Below, in pieces: positions 1 to 9,270 of a stretch of 33,455 nucleotides of DNA. The notes beneath the pieces were generated by a model, which had not been told where the DNA came from, searched no databases, and saw only the letters and a program-made list of their open reading frames with translations. Within the stretch, counting starts at the first letter, position 1. Each line of letters begins with the position of its first letter. The translations under genes were made by a program, and so were the position numbers. This DNA is from Acidobacteriota bacterium (GTDB lineage: Bacteria > Acidobacteriota > Vicinamibacteria > Vicinamibacterales > SCN-69-37), in assembly GCA_013203475.1 (NCBI GenBank), contig JABMNV010000113.1, positions 1-33,455 on the forward strand, given 5' to 3'.

Positions 1-92
1 CCATCCGTCCCACTATTGGGATTATGCCCCCGTCTGGCCCGGAGCACGCCTCTTTCTCCCCAGTAGAAGGAAAAGCCGTGCCAACTTCTGGC

Positions 93-109
93 CTGGCACG
101 AGCCTTGAA
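93..109 (+). promoter_or_regulatory. possible sigma-54-type promoter, weak
   Basis: CTGGCACGAGCCTTGAA matches the sigma-54 consensus YTGGCACGrNNNTTGCW at every fixed position except the C of the -12 GC, which is A. A perfect 7-bp inverted repeat (CGTGCCA / TGGCACG, 10-nt spacer) ends in the same place, so this could instead be a protein-binding palindrome. The predicted start of transcription, near 120, would leave almost no leader before GTG 122, which weakens the promoter reading. Confidence 0.25.
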
Positions 110-112
110 GAG

Positions 113-625
113 ATGACCCCCGTGAGCACCGCCAGAATCCTCGTCGCAGACGACCAACTCGACATCCTCCAAGCCGTGCGTTTCCTGCTGCTGGATTCCG
201 GATACGAGACCGATTTGGTCAGTTCCGTCGGCGATGTCATGGACCGCATGTCCACCCAGACGTACGACCTCCTCTTGATGGACCTCAACTACACGCGGGA
301 TACCACGTCCGGTCGGGAGGGCCTGGACCTGCTCGACCGGGTCCGCGCCAAAGACCCCGGGCTCCCGGTCGTCGTGATGACCGGGTGGGGCTCAATTGAC
401 ACGGCCGTCGAGGCGATGCGACGGGGTGCGCGCAGTTTTGTGCAGAAACCCTGGGACGATACGACGTTGATTGAAGTGGTGTCGCGCGAAGTTGCCGAGG
501 GTCAGGCCGCGCGCCGGCGCGATTCGCGCTTCTCGCGTGATTTTGAAGAGGCCAGACAGATTCAGCGAGCCCTGCTCCCCAGCGCGATGCCGACGTTGCA
601 GGGGGGCCAGATTGCGGCGCGGTGA
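113..625 (+). CDS. response regulator receiver domain, N-terminal half of a TGA-interrupted RsbU-like phosphatase
   Basis: This encodes a CheY-type receiver (residues about 7-125) followed by the helical linker that usually precedes SpoIIE/PP2C phosphatase domains (EEARQIQRALLPSAMP). Receiver landmarks are complete: acidic pair D13-D14, phospho-acceptor D57 in LLLMDLNY, T90 in VVMTGWG and K112 in FVQKPW. The frame ends at TGA 623-625, but the same frame continues immediately into the phosphatase domain, so the original gene probably spanned 113-1255 (381 codons). GTG 122 (STARILVADDQ) is an alternative start at a more typical distance from the weak GAAGAG. In related proteins a receiver-SpoIIE fusion lets a histidine kinase control a Ser/Thr phosphatase acting on anti-sigma-factor antagonists; no kinase or anti-sigma gene is visible here. 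Confidence 0.8.
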   Translation: MTPVSTARILVADDQLDILQAVRFLLLDSGYETDLVSSVGDVMDRMSTQTYDLLLMDLNYTRDTTSGREGLDLLDRVRAKDPGLPVVVMTGWGSIDTAVEAMRRGARSFVQKPWDDTTLIEVVSREVAEGQAARRRDSRFSRDFEEARQIQRALLPSAMPTLQGGQIAAR

Positions 626-637
626 ACGCCCGCAGCC

Positions 638-1255
638 GTGATCGGTGGCGATCGCTACGACGTGCTGAAGTTCAGCGACACCCGCGTGGCGGTGTCCATT
701 GCCGACGTCGTCGGCAAGGGCTTGCCGGCTGCGCTGCTGATGTCCAACCTGCAGGCGGCGGTGCGCGCATTTGCCACGAGTACGGCCGCTCCCCACGACG
801 TCTGCGGGTCGGTCAACCGGCTCCTGTGCCGCAACATTGCCTCGGGAAAATTCGTGACGTTCTGCTATACGGTCATCGATTTGGAAGAGGGCCAGATTGC
901 GTATGCGAACGCCGGCCACAATCCTCCGATCATTGTTCGGGCGAGTGGGCAGATTGACCGGTTGGCCACCACGGGCTTGGTGCTTGGGGTCTCGAGCGAC
1001 TGGACCTACACCACAGGTGTGGCTCCGTTTGGACCGGGTGATCGACTCGTCTGCTTTACCAACGGGATGACCGAAGCCAACTCCGCAGCGGAGGAGGAAT
1101 TCGGAGAAGACCGACTGGCCCAGCTCGCCGCCGACGCGCCCGTCGGGTCCACCGAGACGCTCGCCGACACCTTGACCGCGGCCGTCATCGCCTGGACCGA
1201 CGGCCAGGCACAGGATGACGCAACACTGATCATTGTCGAACGCTCGCCCGTCTGA
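638..1255 (+). CDS. SpoIIE/PP2C-type protein phosphatase domain, C-terminal half of the interrupted gene
   Basis: Same reading frame as the preceding receiver, separated only by TGA 623-625. It carries metal-binding landmarks of the SpoIIE/RsbU phosphatase family: GGDRYDVL near its start, VADVVGKGLPAALLMS, NAGHNPPIIV, DRLVCFTNGMTEA and the terminal QDDATLIIV. GTG 638 could allow re-initiation 12 nt after the stop, but the first strand of the fold (GGQIAAR before the stop) would be lost, so a separately made fragment may not fold well. In the family, the residue after IAAR is normally aromatic, usually Trp, so TGA looks like a one-base change from TGG. Possible explanations are genuine pseudogenization, sequence error or recoding. 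Confidence 0.8.
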   Translation: MIGGDRYDVLKFSDTRVAVSIADVVGKGLPAALLMSNLQAAVRAFATSTAAPHDVCGSVNRLLCRNIASGKFVTFCYTVIDLEEGQIAYANAGHNPPIIVRASGQIDRLATTGLVLGVSSDWTYTTGVAPFGPGDRLVCFTNGMTEANSAAEEEFGEDRLAQLAADAPVGSTETLADTLTAAVIAWTDGQAQDDATLIIVERSPV

Positions 1256-1289
1256 CAGTCCTCCGGCGGCCCTATAATGACCGCAGGAG
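1252..1289 (+). promoter_or_regulatory. sigma-70-like promoter and ribosome-binding site for the exported methyltransferase
   Basis: CTGACA (1252-1257) and a perfect TATAAT (1273-1278) are separated by 15 nt, slightly short for a classical promoter. AGGAG at 1285-1289 lies 11 nt before ATG 1301. Together these favour the start at 1301 over ATG 1277, which overlaps the -10 box. Confidence 0.5.
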
Positions 1290-1300
1290 ACTTTTTCACC

Positions 1301-1870
1301 ATGCGTCAATCTTTCTTGCTCGCGGTCGCCGTGCTGGTGATCGGAGCTCCCCACGCGACACCGACCGCACAGGGGACTGTCCAGACTCAGGCGCCGCTGC
1401 GATCACCCGATGTGATTTTTGTGCCCACGCCACAGTCCGTGGTGGACGCCATGCTCGAGCTCGCCAAGGTTGGCAAGAACGATGTGGTCTACGACCTCGG
1501 CTGCGGTGACGGTCGCATCGTGATCACCGCGGCGAAACAGTTTGGGGCGCGGGGCGTCGGCATCGATATCGATCCCAGACTCATTGAGGAATCCAATGCC
1601 AACGCCGCCGAGGCCGGTGTGAGTGATCGCGTGAGATTCATGAACACGGACATCTTTGCTGACAGCACCGATTTCAGCGAGGCCACGGTCGTCACGCTCT
1701 ATCTGTTGCCATCGCTGAACGTGAAGTTGCTGCCCAAACTTCTGAGCCAGCTCAAGCCAGGCACCCGCATCGTGTCGCACAACTTCGACATGGGCGAGTG
1801 GGTGGCCGAAGAGACCAGGGAAGTGGACGGTCGAGTCATTTACTTCTGGACGGTGCCTCCCAGGACGTAG
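1301..1870 (+). CDS. class I SAM-dependent methyltransferase-like protein with signal peptide
   Basis: The 189-residue product begins with a convincing secretion signal (MRQSFLLAVAVLVIGA, cleavage probably after the ATPTAQG region). It continues with a Rossmann-type methyltransferase core: motif I VVYDLGCGDGRI at about residues 62-73, then GVGIDIDP ending in the acidic residue expected to bind the SAM ribose. ATG 1301 was chosen because it has AGGAG upstream and starts exactly at the signal peptide; ATG 1277 would add eight residues and overlap the TATAAT box. Export is odd because SAM is cytoplasmic. The protein may instead be membrane-tethered facing the cytoplasm, or may no longer use SAM. 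The substrate is unknown. The next gene begins directly after the stop. Confidence 0.75.
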   Translation: MRQSFLLAVAVLVIGAPHATPTAQGTVQTQAPLRSPDVIFVPTPQSVVDAMLELAKVGKNDVVYDLGCGDGRIVITAAKQFGARGVGIDIDPRLIEESNANAAEAGVSDRVRFMNTDIFADSTDFSEATVVTLYLLPSLNVKLLPKLLSQLKPGTRIVSHNFDMGEWVAEETREVDGRVIYFWTVPPRT

Positions 1871-3826
<1,956 letters not shown>

Positions 3827-3838
3827 CATCACGGTCCG

Positions 3839-4306
3839 TTAGCCCAACCGCTCCTGCAGCAGTCTGTCGAGCAGCGCGGACTGCCGGGTATTGATCGCCT
3901 TCCGGGCATCTTCAATCGAGAAAAAGCGCACCTCATCGACCTCGGGAATCTCGATGATGCGTCCCGATCGCGGTGGCCACTCGGTGGAAGTCGTATTGCT
4001 GCGAGACGCGGCTGGGTCGCAGTCACCCTCAAACGCCCAGGCGTGCACCACTTTTCCACTGCGTTGCACAACGGCGCCCAGCGGGAGGTACGGCGGGGAC
4101 GGCTCAAATCCGGTTTCTTCGCGGAACTCGCGCAGGGCCGCCTCAAGCGGCGTCTCTCCGCGATCCACCCCTCCTTTGGGAATAGACCATGCTCCGGCAT
4201 GTCGGCCCTTCCAATAAGGACCACCTGGGTGCGCCAGCAGCACCTCGGGCTGCGCGGCAACGCCGCGGCGAAACATCAGGAGTCCGGCACTCTCTTTCTG
4301 GCGCAT
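3839..4306 (-). CDS. Nudix hydrolase
   Basis: The 155-residue product has a canonical Nudix box, GX5EX7REUXEEXGU, seen as [17 protein letters not shown] followed by REETGF. The start [14 protein letters not shown] (ATG 4306) was chosen because the preceding residues in the open frame are low-complexity and unlike the family, whereas a Nudix fold begins with the strand [22 protein letters not shown] resembles diadenosine-polyphosphate and nucleoside-diphosphate hydrolases (a SIPKG motif), so a housecleaning role on dinucleoside polyphosphates or damaged nucleotides is likely. The exact substrate cannot be assigned. It is divergent from the molybdenum-hydroxylase operon, sharing a short intergenic region at 4307-4403. 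Confidence 0.9.
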   Translation of the reverse strand: MRQKESAGLLMFRRGVAAQPEVLLAHPGGPYWKGRHAGAWSIPKGGVDRGETPLEAALREFREETGFEPSPPYLPLGAVVQRSGKVVHAWAFEGDCDPAASRSNTTSTEWPPRSGRIIEIPEVDEVRFFSIEDARKAINTRQSALLDRLLQERLG

Positions 4307-4391
4307 TGGGGCTACCGAATCCCTCGGTCTCTTGCCAGTTACGCCGCCCTCCCCCGGAACGTTACCTCTCCACAAGTCCCGTCCATTCCCC

Positions 4392-4406
4392 TATACTTGC
4401 GCCATG
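4392..4406 (+). promoter_or_regulatory. -10-like hexamer with leaderless geometry before the molybdenum-hydroxylase operon
   Basis: TATACT at 4392-4397 is followed by only six bases (TGCGCC) before ATG 4404. Transcription from this box would begin at or next to the start codon. No purine-rich Shine-Dalgarno sequence precedes the ATG, and no good -35 hexamer is visible. Confidence 0.45.
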
Positions 4407-4901
4407 CCAGTCACATTCACGCTCAACGGGAAGGCCACCACTGTGGACGCGCCCGCCGAAATGCCCCTGTTGTGGGTCCTGCGGGACGTTCTGAACTTCA
4501 CCGGCACCAAATATGGTTGCGGCATCGGACAGTGCGGCGCCTGCACGGTGCACCTGCGCGGTCGCGCGGTCCGCGCCTGCCAGACCCCACTGTCGAACGT
4601 CTCGGGCGCCGCGGTCGTCACGATCGAAGGCCTGTCGGCTGACGGCACGCATCCAGTGCAGCAGGCGTGGGAAAAGCTGGACGTGCCCGAGTGTGGGTAC
4701 TGTCAGGCTGGCCAGATCATGGCGGCCTCTGCACTGCTTGCGGTGCGGCCCGCCCCCACAGACGCAGACATTGACGCGGCGATGAACACCAACCTCTGCC
4801 GCTGCGGCACCTATCTGCGCATCCGCGAGGGTATTCACGAAGCCGTACGAGTCGCGGCAGCCAGTACGCCAACGATGAAACAGTCCAAGGAGGCGAAATG
4901 A
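4404..4901 (+). CDS. IorA-like (2Fe-2S) subunit of a molybdenum hydroxylase
   Basis: The 165-residue electron-transfer subunit has two [2Fe-2S] centres in the xanthine oxidase/isoquinoline 1-oxidoreductase family. The plant-ferredoxin-type ligands are C39, C44, C47 and C59 ([14 protein letters not shown] then RAC). The second cluster has C97-x2-C100 (ECGYC) and C132-x-C134 (LCRCG). ATG 4404 was selected because MPVTFTLNG is the usual family start; the frame is open upstream but that part is not family-like. Its stop overlaps the start of the large subunit by four bases (ATGA). AAGGAGG at 4887-4893, inside its 3' end, serves the next gene. It relays electrons from the Mo cofactor to an acceptor, plausibly the cytochrome c encoded downstream. 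Confidence 0.92.
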   Translation: MPVTFTLNGKATTVDAPAEMPLLWVLRDVLNFTGTKYGCGIGQCGACTVHLRGRAVRACQTPLSNVSGAAVVTIEGLSADGTHPVQQAWEKLDVPECGYCQAGQIMAASALLAVRPAPTDADIDAAMNTNLCRCGTYLRIREGIHEAVRVAAASTPTMKQSKEAK

Positions 4902-7132
4902 ACCTCAGCCTTGATCGCCGCAGTTTTCTGCGAGTCACAGCAATCGCCGGCGGCGGGTTCATGCTCGCCAGCTATCTCGAACCGCTGGATCTTCTGGCCC
5001 AGGGCCGAGGGCGTGGCAGCGCGCCGCCCCTGAGTCCGAACGCGTTTGTCTCCATCGACGCGAACGGAATCGTCACCATCACGGCGAAGAATCCGGAAAT
5101 TGGCCAGGGCGTCAAGCAGATGCTGCCGATGCTCATTGCGGAGGAACTCGACGCCGACTGGAAGGACGTGCGCATCGTCCAGGCCGATCTCGATGCTGCC
5201 ACGTACGGATCGCAGAGCGCCGGCGGCAGCTTTGCCACGCCATCGAATTGGGAACCGATGCGTCGTATCGGCGCGGCGGCCCGCCACATGCTCGTCGCAG
5301 CGGCGGCCCAGAGTTGGACCGTTCCCGCGTCAGAGATCACGACGACTCCGGGTCGACTGGTGCATGCCGGCTCCGGCAGGTCCGCTGGTTATGGCGAATT
5401 CGCGTCGGCGGCCGCAAGGCTTGCGCCGCCGGATCAGGACACGCTGGTGCTGAAAGACTCGAAGGACTACCGCATCATCGGCCAGCCGGTCCCAGGCGTC
5501 GATAACCACAAGATCGTCACCGGTCAGCCACTGTTTGGCAGCGACATCAAAGTGCCGGGCCTGTTGTACGCGGTCTACCAGCGGTGCCCCGTGTATGGCG
5601 GCAAGGCCCTGAGCGCGAATCTCGATGCCATCAAGGCGCTGCCGGGCATCACGCATGCGTTCATCATTGCGGACGGCGTCGGCGGCGGGTCCATGAGTGG
5701 CGTGGCCATCCTGGCCAACAGTTGGTGGTACGCCGAGTCGGCGCGCACACAGTTGAAGGTCACGTGGGACAACGGCTCTGCGACGAGTGATTCGTCGGCT
5801 GATTTTGCCACGCGCGCCGCCGAACTCGCGACGGAGACGCCGCACGGGACGTCGCGCCAGGATGGCGATGCGGACACGGCCATCGCCGGAGCGGCAAAGA
5901 TGGTGGAAGCGGCGTACGCCTACCCCTTCCTGACGCACGCGCCGATGGAACCACCCAACGCGACGGCTTCGTTCAAGGACGGCAAACTTGAAATGTGGGC
6001 GGGCACGCAGCAACCCGGTGGCGTCGTCAACACCATCGCCACGGCGTTGGGCATCACGCCAGACGACATCACGGTTCATTTGCCCCGTATGGGCGGCAGC
6101 TTCGGCCGGCGTCTCTACAACGACTACGTCGTCGAAACGGCGCTCATCGCCAAGGAGGTGGGCGTCCCCGTGCAGTTGCGATGGTCGCGTGAAGACGAGA
6201 TGCAGCACGACGTCTTCCGGCCAGCCGGCTATCACTTCCTGAAGGCGGGACTGGACGCGGGTGGCCAGATTTCCGGGTGGCGGAATCACTTCATCTCGTT
6301 CAATGTGGCGGGCGCACCTCCTGTCGAGGGCAGGAACGGTCAACCGGCAAGCCTCCGGTCGGCAGGGTCGTCCACGCTGAGTGGCACCGAATTCCCGGCC
6401 CGGTTCATTCCTCACTTCGCGACGCACACCTCGCTGATGCCGCTGACAGTGACGACCGGTGCCCATCGCGCGCCCGGCGCCTGCGCGATCTCGTTTGTCA
6501 TGCAGTCGTTCCTCGACGAACTGGCACATGCCGCGGGAAAGGATCCGGTTCAGTTCCGGCTCGACCTGCTTGCCAGGCCTCAGATCGCCGAGGGGGCTGG
6601 CGGCGGGTATGACGCCGAACGGATGACCGGCGTGCTCACACTCGTCGCCGAGAAGTCGGGCTGGGGCCGCCGAGAGTTGCCAGCGGGCAGCGGACTGGGC
6701 GTGGCGTTCCACTTCAGTCACCGGGGCTACTTCGCGGAAGTCGCAGAAGTGAGTGTCGATGCGAACAAGCGCATCCGGGTGAACAAGGTGTGGGTGGCTG
6801 GCGACATCGGACGACAGATCATCAATCCGCTCAATGCCGAGAGCCAAGTGCACAGCGGTGTCATCGACGGCATGAGCCAGTTGATGCAGGAAATTGACGT
6901 TCAGGGCGGCCAGATCGCACAGAAGAACTTCGACACGTATCCGGTGTTGCGCCTGCGCCAGGCGCCGCCGGAAATTGAAGTCCACTGGCTGCTGTCGGAC
7001 AACGACCCCACCGGTCTTGGTGAGCCGTCGCTGCCTCCGATTCTACCGGCCATCACCAACGCGCTCTACACGGCGACAGGCACGCGGGTGCGCTCGCTCC
7101 CGCTGAGCAAACACGGGTTCAGCTGGAGATAG
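4898..7132 (+). CDS. IorB-like molybdopterin-binding large subunit, Tat-exported
   Basis: The 744-residue catalytic subunit belongs to the xanthine dehydrogenase/isoquinoline 1-oxidoreductase beta family. It begins with a twin-arginine signal, [20 protein letters not shown], so the folded, cofactor-loaded complex with its Fe-S subunit is probably exported together to the periplasm. Family landmarks include [18 protein letters not shown] in the N-terminal domain, [16 protein letters not shown] around residue 390, and near the C-terminus GLGEPSLPP, whose Glu is the expected catalytic base. The absence of a fused FAD domain places it with the cytochrome-coupled IorAB/aldehyde-oxidase branch. It hydroxylates an N-heterocycle or oxidizes an aldehyde; the substrate is not deducible. 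A strong AAGGAGG precedes the ATG. Confidence 0.92.
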   Translation: MNLSLDRRSFLRVTAIAGGGFMLASYLEPLDLLAQGRGRGSAPPLSPNAFVSIDANGIVTITAKNPEIGQGVKQMLPMLIAEELDADWKDVRIVQADLDAATYGSQSAGGSFATPSNWEPMRRIGAAARHMLVAAAAQSWTVPASEITTTPGRLVHAGSGRSAGYGEFASAAARLAPPDQDTLVLKDSKDYRIIGQPVPGVDNHKIVTGQPLFGSDIKVPGLLYAVYQRCPVYGGKALSANLDAIKALPGITHAFIIADGVGGGSMSGVAILANSWWYAESARTQLKVTWDNGSATSDSSADFATRAAELATETPHGTSRQDGDADTAIAGAAKMVEAAYAYPFLTHAPMEPPNATASFKDGKLEMWAGTQQPGGVVNTIATALGITPDDITVHLPRMGGSFGRRLYNDYVVETALIAKEVGVPVQLRWSREDEMQHDVFRPAGYHFLKAGLDAGGQISGWRNHFISFNVAGAPPVEGRNGQPASLRSAGSSTLSGTEFPARFIPHFATHTSLMPLTVTTGAHRAPGACAISFVMQSFLDELAHAAGKDPVQFRLDLLARPQIAEGAGGGYDAERMTGVLTLVAEKSGWGRRELPAGSGLGVAFHFSHRGYFAEVAEVSVDANKRIRVNKVWVAGDIGRQIINPLNAESQVHSGVIDGMSQLMQEIDVQGGQIAQKNFDTYPVLRLRQAPPEIEVHWLLSDNDPTGLGEPSLPPILPAITNALYTATGTRVRSLPLSKHGFSWR

Positions 7133-7137
7133 GCGTT

Positions 7138-7605
7138 TTGGCAACGAGAACGACCAGCGCCCTCGTCATGGGGAGGCGCACGTGGTGCACGCTCACGGTG
7201 TGGGCGCTGACGGCATGGACCGGTGCGGTCATCGGATCGGCAGGTCCGATGGATCAGCAGACCACCAATGACGGCATCTACACCAGGGCGCAGGCCGACG
7301 GCGCCAAGGCGCAGTTTGATGCAGTCTGCGCCCAATGCCACGCGTTCAAGGTCGCCCTGAAGAAGCAGGCCAACGACCTGCCCTTGGGCGACGAGCCGTT
7401 CTTCAAGAAATGGGAAGGTCGCGCCCTCGACGAATTGGTGACGCTCATCGTGATGACGATGCCCAACGACGGTTCGGCGGTTGTGAACGACGAAGAGGCA
7501 TTGAACCTGCTGGCCTACGTGCTGCAGCAGAACGGATTCCAGGCAGGTGCCTCGCCACTGACCAAAGAAGGCGCGGCGGCCGTGATCGCGCGTCCTAAAA
7601 CATAG
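7138..7605 (+). CDS. exported mono-haem c-type cytochrome
   Basis: The protein, up to 155 residues, has an N-terminal hydrophobic signal segment, then one haem-attachment motif CAQCH and a later Met-containing segment (VMTMPNDGS) that could supply the axial methionine. It begins five bases after the large molybdenum-hydroxylase subunit. The TTG start at 7138 has GGAG nine bases upstream; ATG 7168 (MGRRTWCTL) is an alternative that still leaves a signal peptide. Its location immediately after IorAB-type genes suggests that it is the physiological electron acceptor, as cytochromes are for related IorAB and aldehyde-oxidizing enzymes. This is inferred from context and from the haem motif, not from recognizing a specific subfamily. 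Confidence 0.82.
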   Translation: MATRTTSALVMGRRTWCTLTVWALTAWTGAVIGSAGPMDQQTTNDGIYTRAQADGAKAQFDAVCAQCHAFKVALKKQANDLPLGDEPFFKKWEGRALDELVTLIVMTMPNDGSAVVNDEEALNLLAYVLQQNGFQAGASPLTKEGAAAVIARPKT

Positions 7606-7625
7606 ACAGACAGCAGGAGATACGT

Positions 7626-7952
7626 ATGAAGGTCCCGTTCGCAGTCATCTGTTCCGCGTGTGTGATCGCAGTCGCGAGCGTCGCGCTGTCGGCGCATCTG
7701 GTCACGCACAAAGGCACCGTGCTCTCTCTCGAAAAGACCACGATCCGAGTCAACGTCGTTGATCCCGATACCAAAACGGTCGAGGCCAAGGTCTTTGAAA
7801 TCGACGAAGACACCAAGATCCTTCGAAACGACATCGAGGTCACGCTGGCGGTTGCCAACATTCAGAAGGACGAAGCGATTTCAGTCACGATAGACCACGA
7901 CGAAGTGCCCGACAATTTCGCCAAGGTCATCCGCCTTAACGCGCCAAAATAG
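7626..7952 (+). CDS. small exported protein of unknown function
   Basis: The 108-residue protein has a signal peptide (MKVPFAVICSACVIAVASVALSA) and a mature part of about 85 residues predicted to be mostly beta strands (THKGTVLSLEKTTIRVNVVD). It is rich in acidic and lysine residues, with no Cys in the mature chain and few His. The start is supported by AGGAG in GCAGGAGATACGT before the ATG. It has the look of a small OB-fold or DUF5666-like periplasmic protein, but no family is confidently recognized. It lies between the cytochrome and the HupE permease in a tight same-strand run, so it may accompany metal uptake or respiration. Confidence 0.72.
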   Translation: MKVPFAVICSACVIAVASVALSAHLVTHKGTVLSLEKTTIRVNVVDPDTKTVEAKVFEIDEDTKILRNDIEVTLAVANIQKDEAISVTIDHDEVPDNFAKVIRLNAPK

Positions 7953-8660
7953 TTGGTGACCAGCCGCCGGACGCACGTCTTGATCGGCACGGCGGTACTC
8001 CTGGGAATCGTCGCGTTCTGGCCAGAATGCCTGGTCGCGCACGGCGTCTCACATCGCGATGCTGCGTTCGTGCGCAGTGTCACTGGAGCGGTACCCGCGC
8101 CATTCATGTACCTGGGCGCCAAGCACATGGTCACGGGATACGACCATCTGCTCTTCCTGGTCGGTGTCATCTTCTTCTTGTATCGCACGACCGACGTCGT
8201 CAAATACGTCAGTCTGTTCACACTCGGTCATAGCGTCACGTTGCTGCTGGGCGTGCTCGCCAATGTCCCAGCTAACGCGTATGTGATTGATGCCGTCATC
8301 GGCCTCTCGGCGGTGTACAAAGGCTTCGAGAACATCGGCGGCTTCGATCGGGTGTTCGGATATCGACCAGACGCGCGGCTGGCGGTCGTCGTGTTCGGGC
8401 TGTTTCATGGATTTGGCCTCGCGACAAAACTTCAGGAACTGGCCCTGCCTCAGCAGGGGCTGCTGGTGAATCTGGTGTCATTTAATGTGGGAGTGGAAAT
8501 CGGTCAGGGTCTTGCTCTGATGGGTGTGCTGATCGCTCTCACCGTCTGGCGCAGGCGGCCCGGGTTCCTGCACAACGCCTTCGGCACGAATACCATGCTG
8601 ATGGCCGGGGGCTTTATCCTGATGGGATATCAACTTGTCGGATACGTGGTGAACAGATGA
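7953..8660 (+). CDS. HupE/UreJ family membrane protein
   Basis: The 235-residue protein has an N-terminal signal-like helix and about six further membrane segments. It carries the HupE/UreJ_2 signatures GYDHLLFLVGV and LFTLGHSVTL, with His and Asp residues within membrane helices that are thought to bind a transition metal. Other family landmarks are FGLFHGFGLA and FNVGVEIGQ. The family includes nickel or cobalt permeases of hydrogenase and urease clusters, but many members lie far from both, as here, and their metal is unknown. TTG 7953 or the adjacent GTG 7956 is the start; both abut the preceding stop, indicating translational coupling. Its own end overlaps the next ATG by four bases. Confidence 0.85.
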   Translation: MVTSRRTHVLIGTAVLLGIVAFWPECLVAHGVSHRDAAFVRSVTGAVPAPFMYLGAKHMVTGYDHLLFLVGVIFFLYRTTDVVKYVSLFTLGHSVTLLLGVLANVPANAYVIDAVIGLSAVYKGFENIGGFDRVFGYRPDARLAVVVFGLFHGFGLATKLQELALPQQGLLVNLVSFNVGVEIGQGLALMGVLIALTVWRRRPGFLHNAFGTNTMLMAGGFILMGYQLVGYVVNR

Positions 8661-9256
8661 CGCAGACGCCACCGGCGGCTTCGACGCGGCGCATCCTTGC
8701 AGCCACCGGACTGGCCCTGGCCGTCGCGCTGGCGGTTCTCGTGACTGCGGTGCTGCCAGCCGAATACGGCATCGACCCACTCGGCACCGGCAACGCGTTG
8801 GGTCTGACAGCCCTGGCGGGAACGAGTGAGGGCGACTCGCTGTCTGTCGACATTGACCCGACGCTGGCAGGTGCGACCCCCGATCAAGTCGGCCCACTGG
8901 TGCAGGATACGTTCACCGTGGAGTTGCGTCCGTACGAAGGCGTCGAATACAAATACCGACTCGAACAAGGCAGTAGCCTGGTCTACGCCTGGACCGCGTC
9001 ATCGAAAGTCGCCTTCGATTTTCACGGAGAACCGGACGGGGCACCGCCCCGCTATTCCGAAAGCTACGGCAAGGGTGACGCCGCCTCTGCACAGGGTGTG
9101 TTTGTGGCACCCACACCCGGCATTCACGGATGGTTTTGGGAAAACCCAGGCGCGGGACGGGTGACCATCACACTGACAACATCCGGTTTCTACACTGCGT
9201 CCACCGAGTACCGCGACGGCGAGCGACACGAACGGTCGTTTGGGCCCGCGCGTTAG
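8657..9256 (+). CDS. membrane-anchored periplasmic protein associated with HupE
   Basis: The 199-residue protein has one N-terminal transmembrane anchor (ATGLALAVALAVLVTAVLPA) and a soluble periplasmic domain containing VEYKYRLEQGSSLVYAWTAS and PGIHGWFWENPGAGRVTITL. It overlaps the HupE-like gene by ATGA, so the two products are probably made in fixed ratio. Similar 'transmembrane anchor proteins' follow HupE/UreJ-type genes in other Proteobacteria and Acidobacteriota, from general knowledge of such neighbourhoods. The soluble domain is aromatic-rich (HGWFWEN, FDFHGEPDG) with a few His but no CxxC. A role in metal presentation to the HupE-like channel is inference only. Confidence 0.72.
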   Translation: MTQTPPAASTRRILAATGLALAVALAVLVTAVLPAEYGIDPLGTGNALGLTALAGTSEGDSLSVDIDPTLAGATPDQVGPLVQDTFTVELRPYEGVEYKYRLEQGSSLVYAWTASSKVAFDFHGEPDGAPPRYSESYGKGDAASAQGVFVAPTPGIHGWFWENPGAGRVTITLTTSGFYTASTEYRDGERHERSFGPAR

Positions 9257-9270
9257 GAAAACACTCAGCC

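Noticed and set aside
623-625. Selenocysteine insertion at the TGA of the phosphatase
   Set aside because: The position is normally aromatic in this family and not catalytic; there is no evident SECIS-like hairpin just downstream.
392-1354. Long minus-strand open frame across the phosphatase gene
   Set aside because: It is antisense to a recognizable receiver/SpoIIE protein, is rich in Arg, Gly and His as expected for a GC-rich shadow, and has no family motifs.
5330-6985. 551-codon minus-strand open frame inside the molybdenum-hydroxylase gene
   Set aside because: The plus strand encodes a clear IorB-like enzyme; the antisense product has no domain and shadow-type composition.
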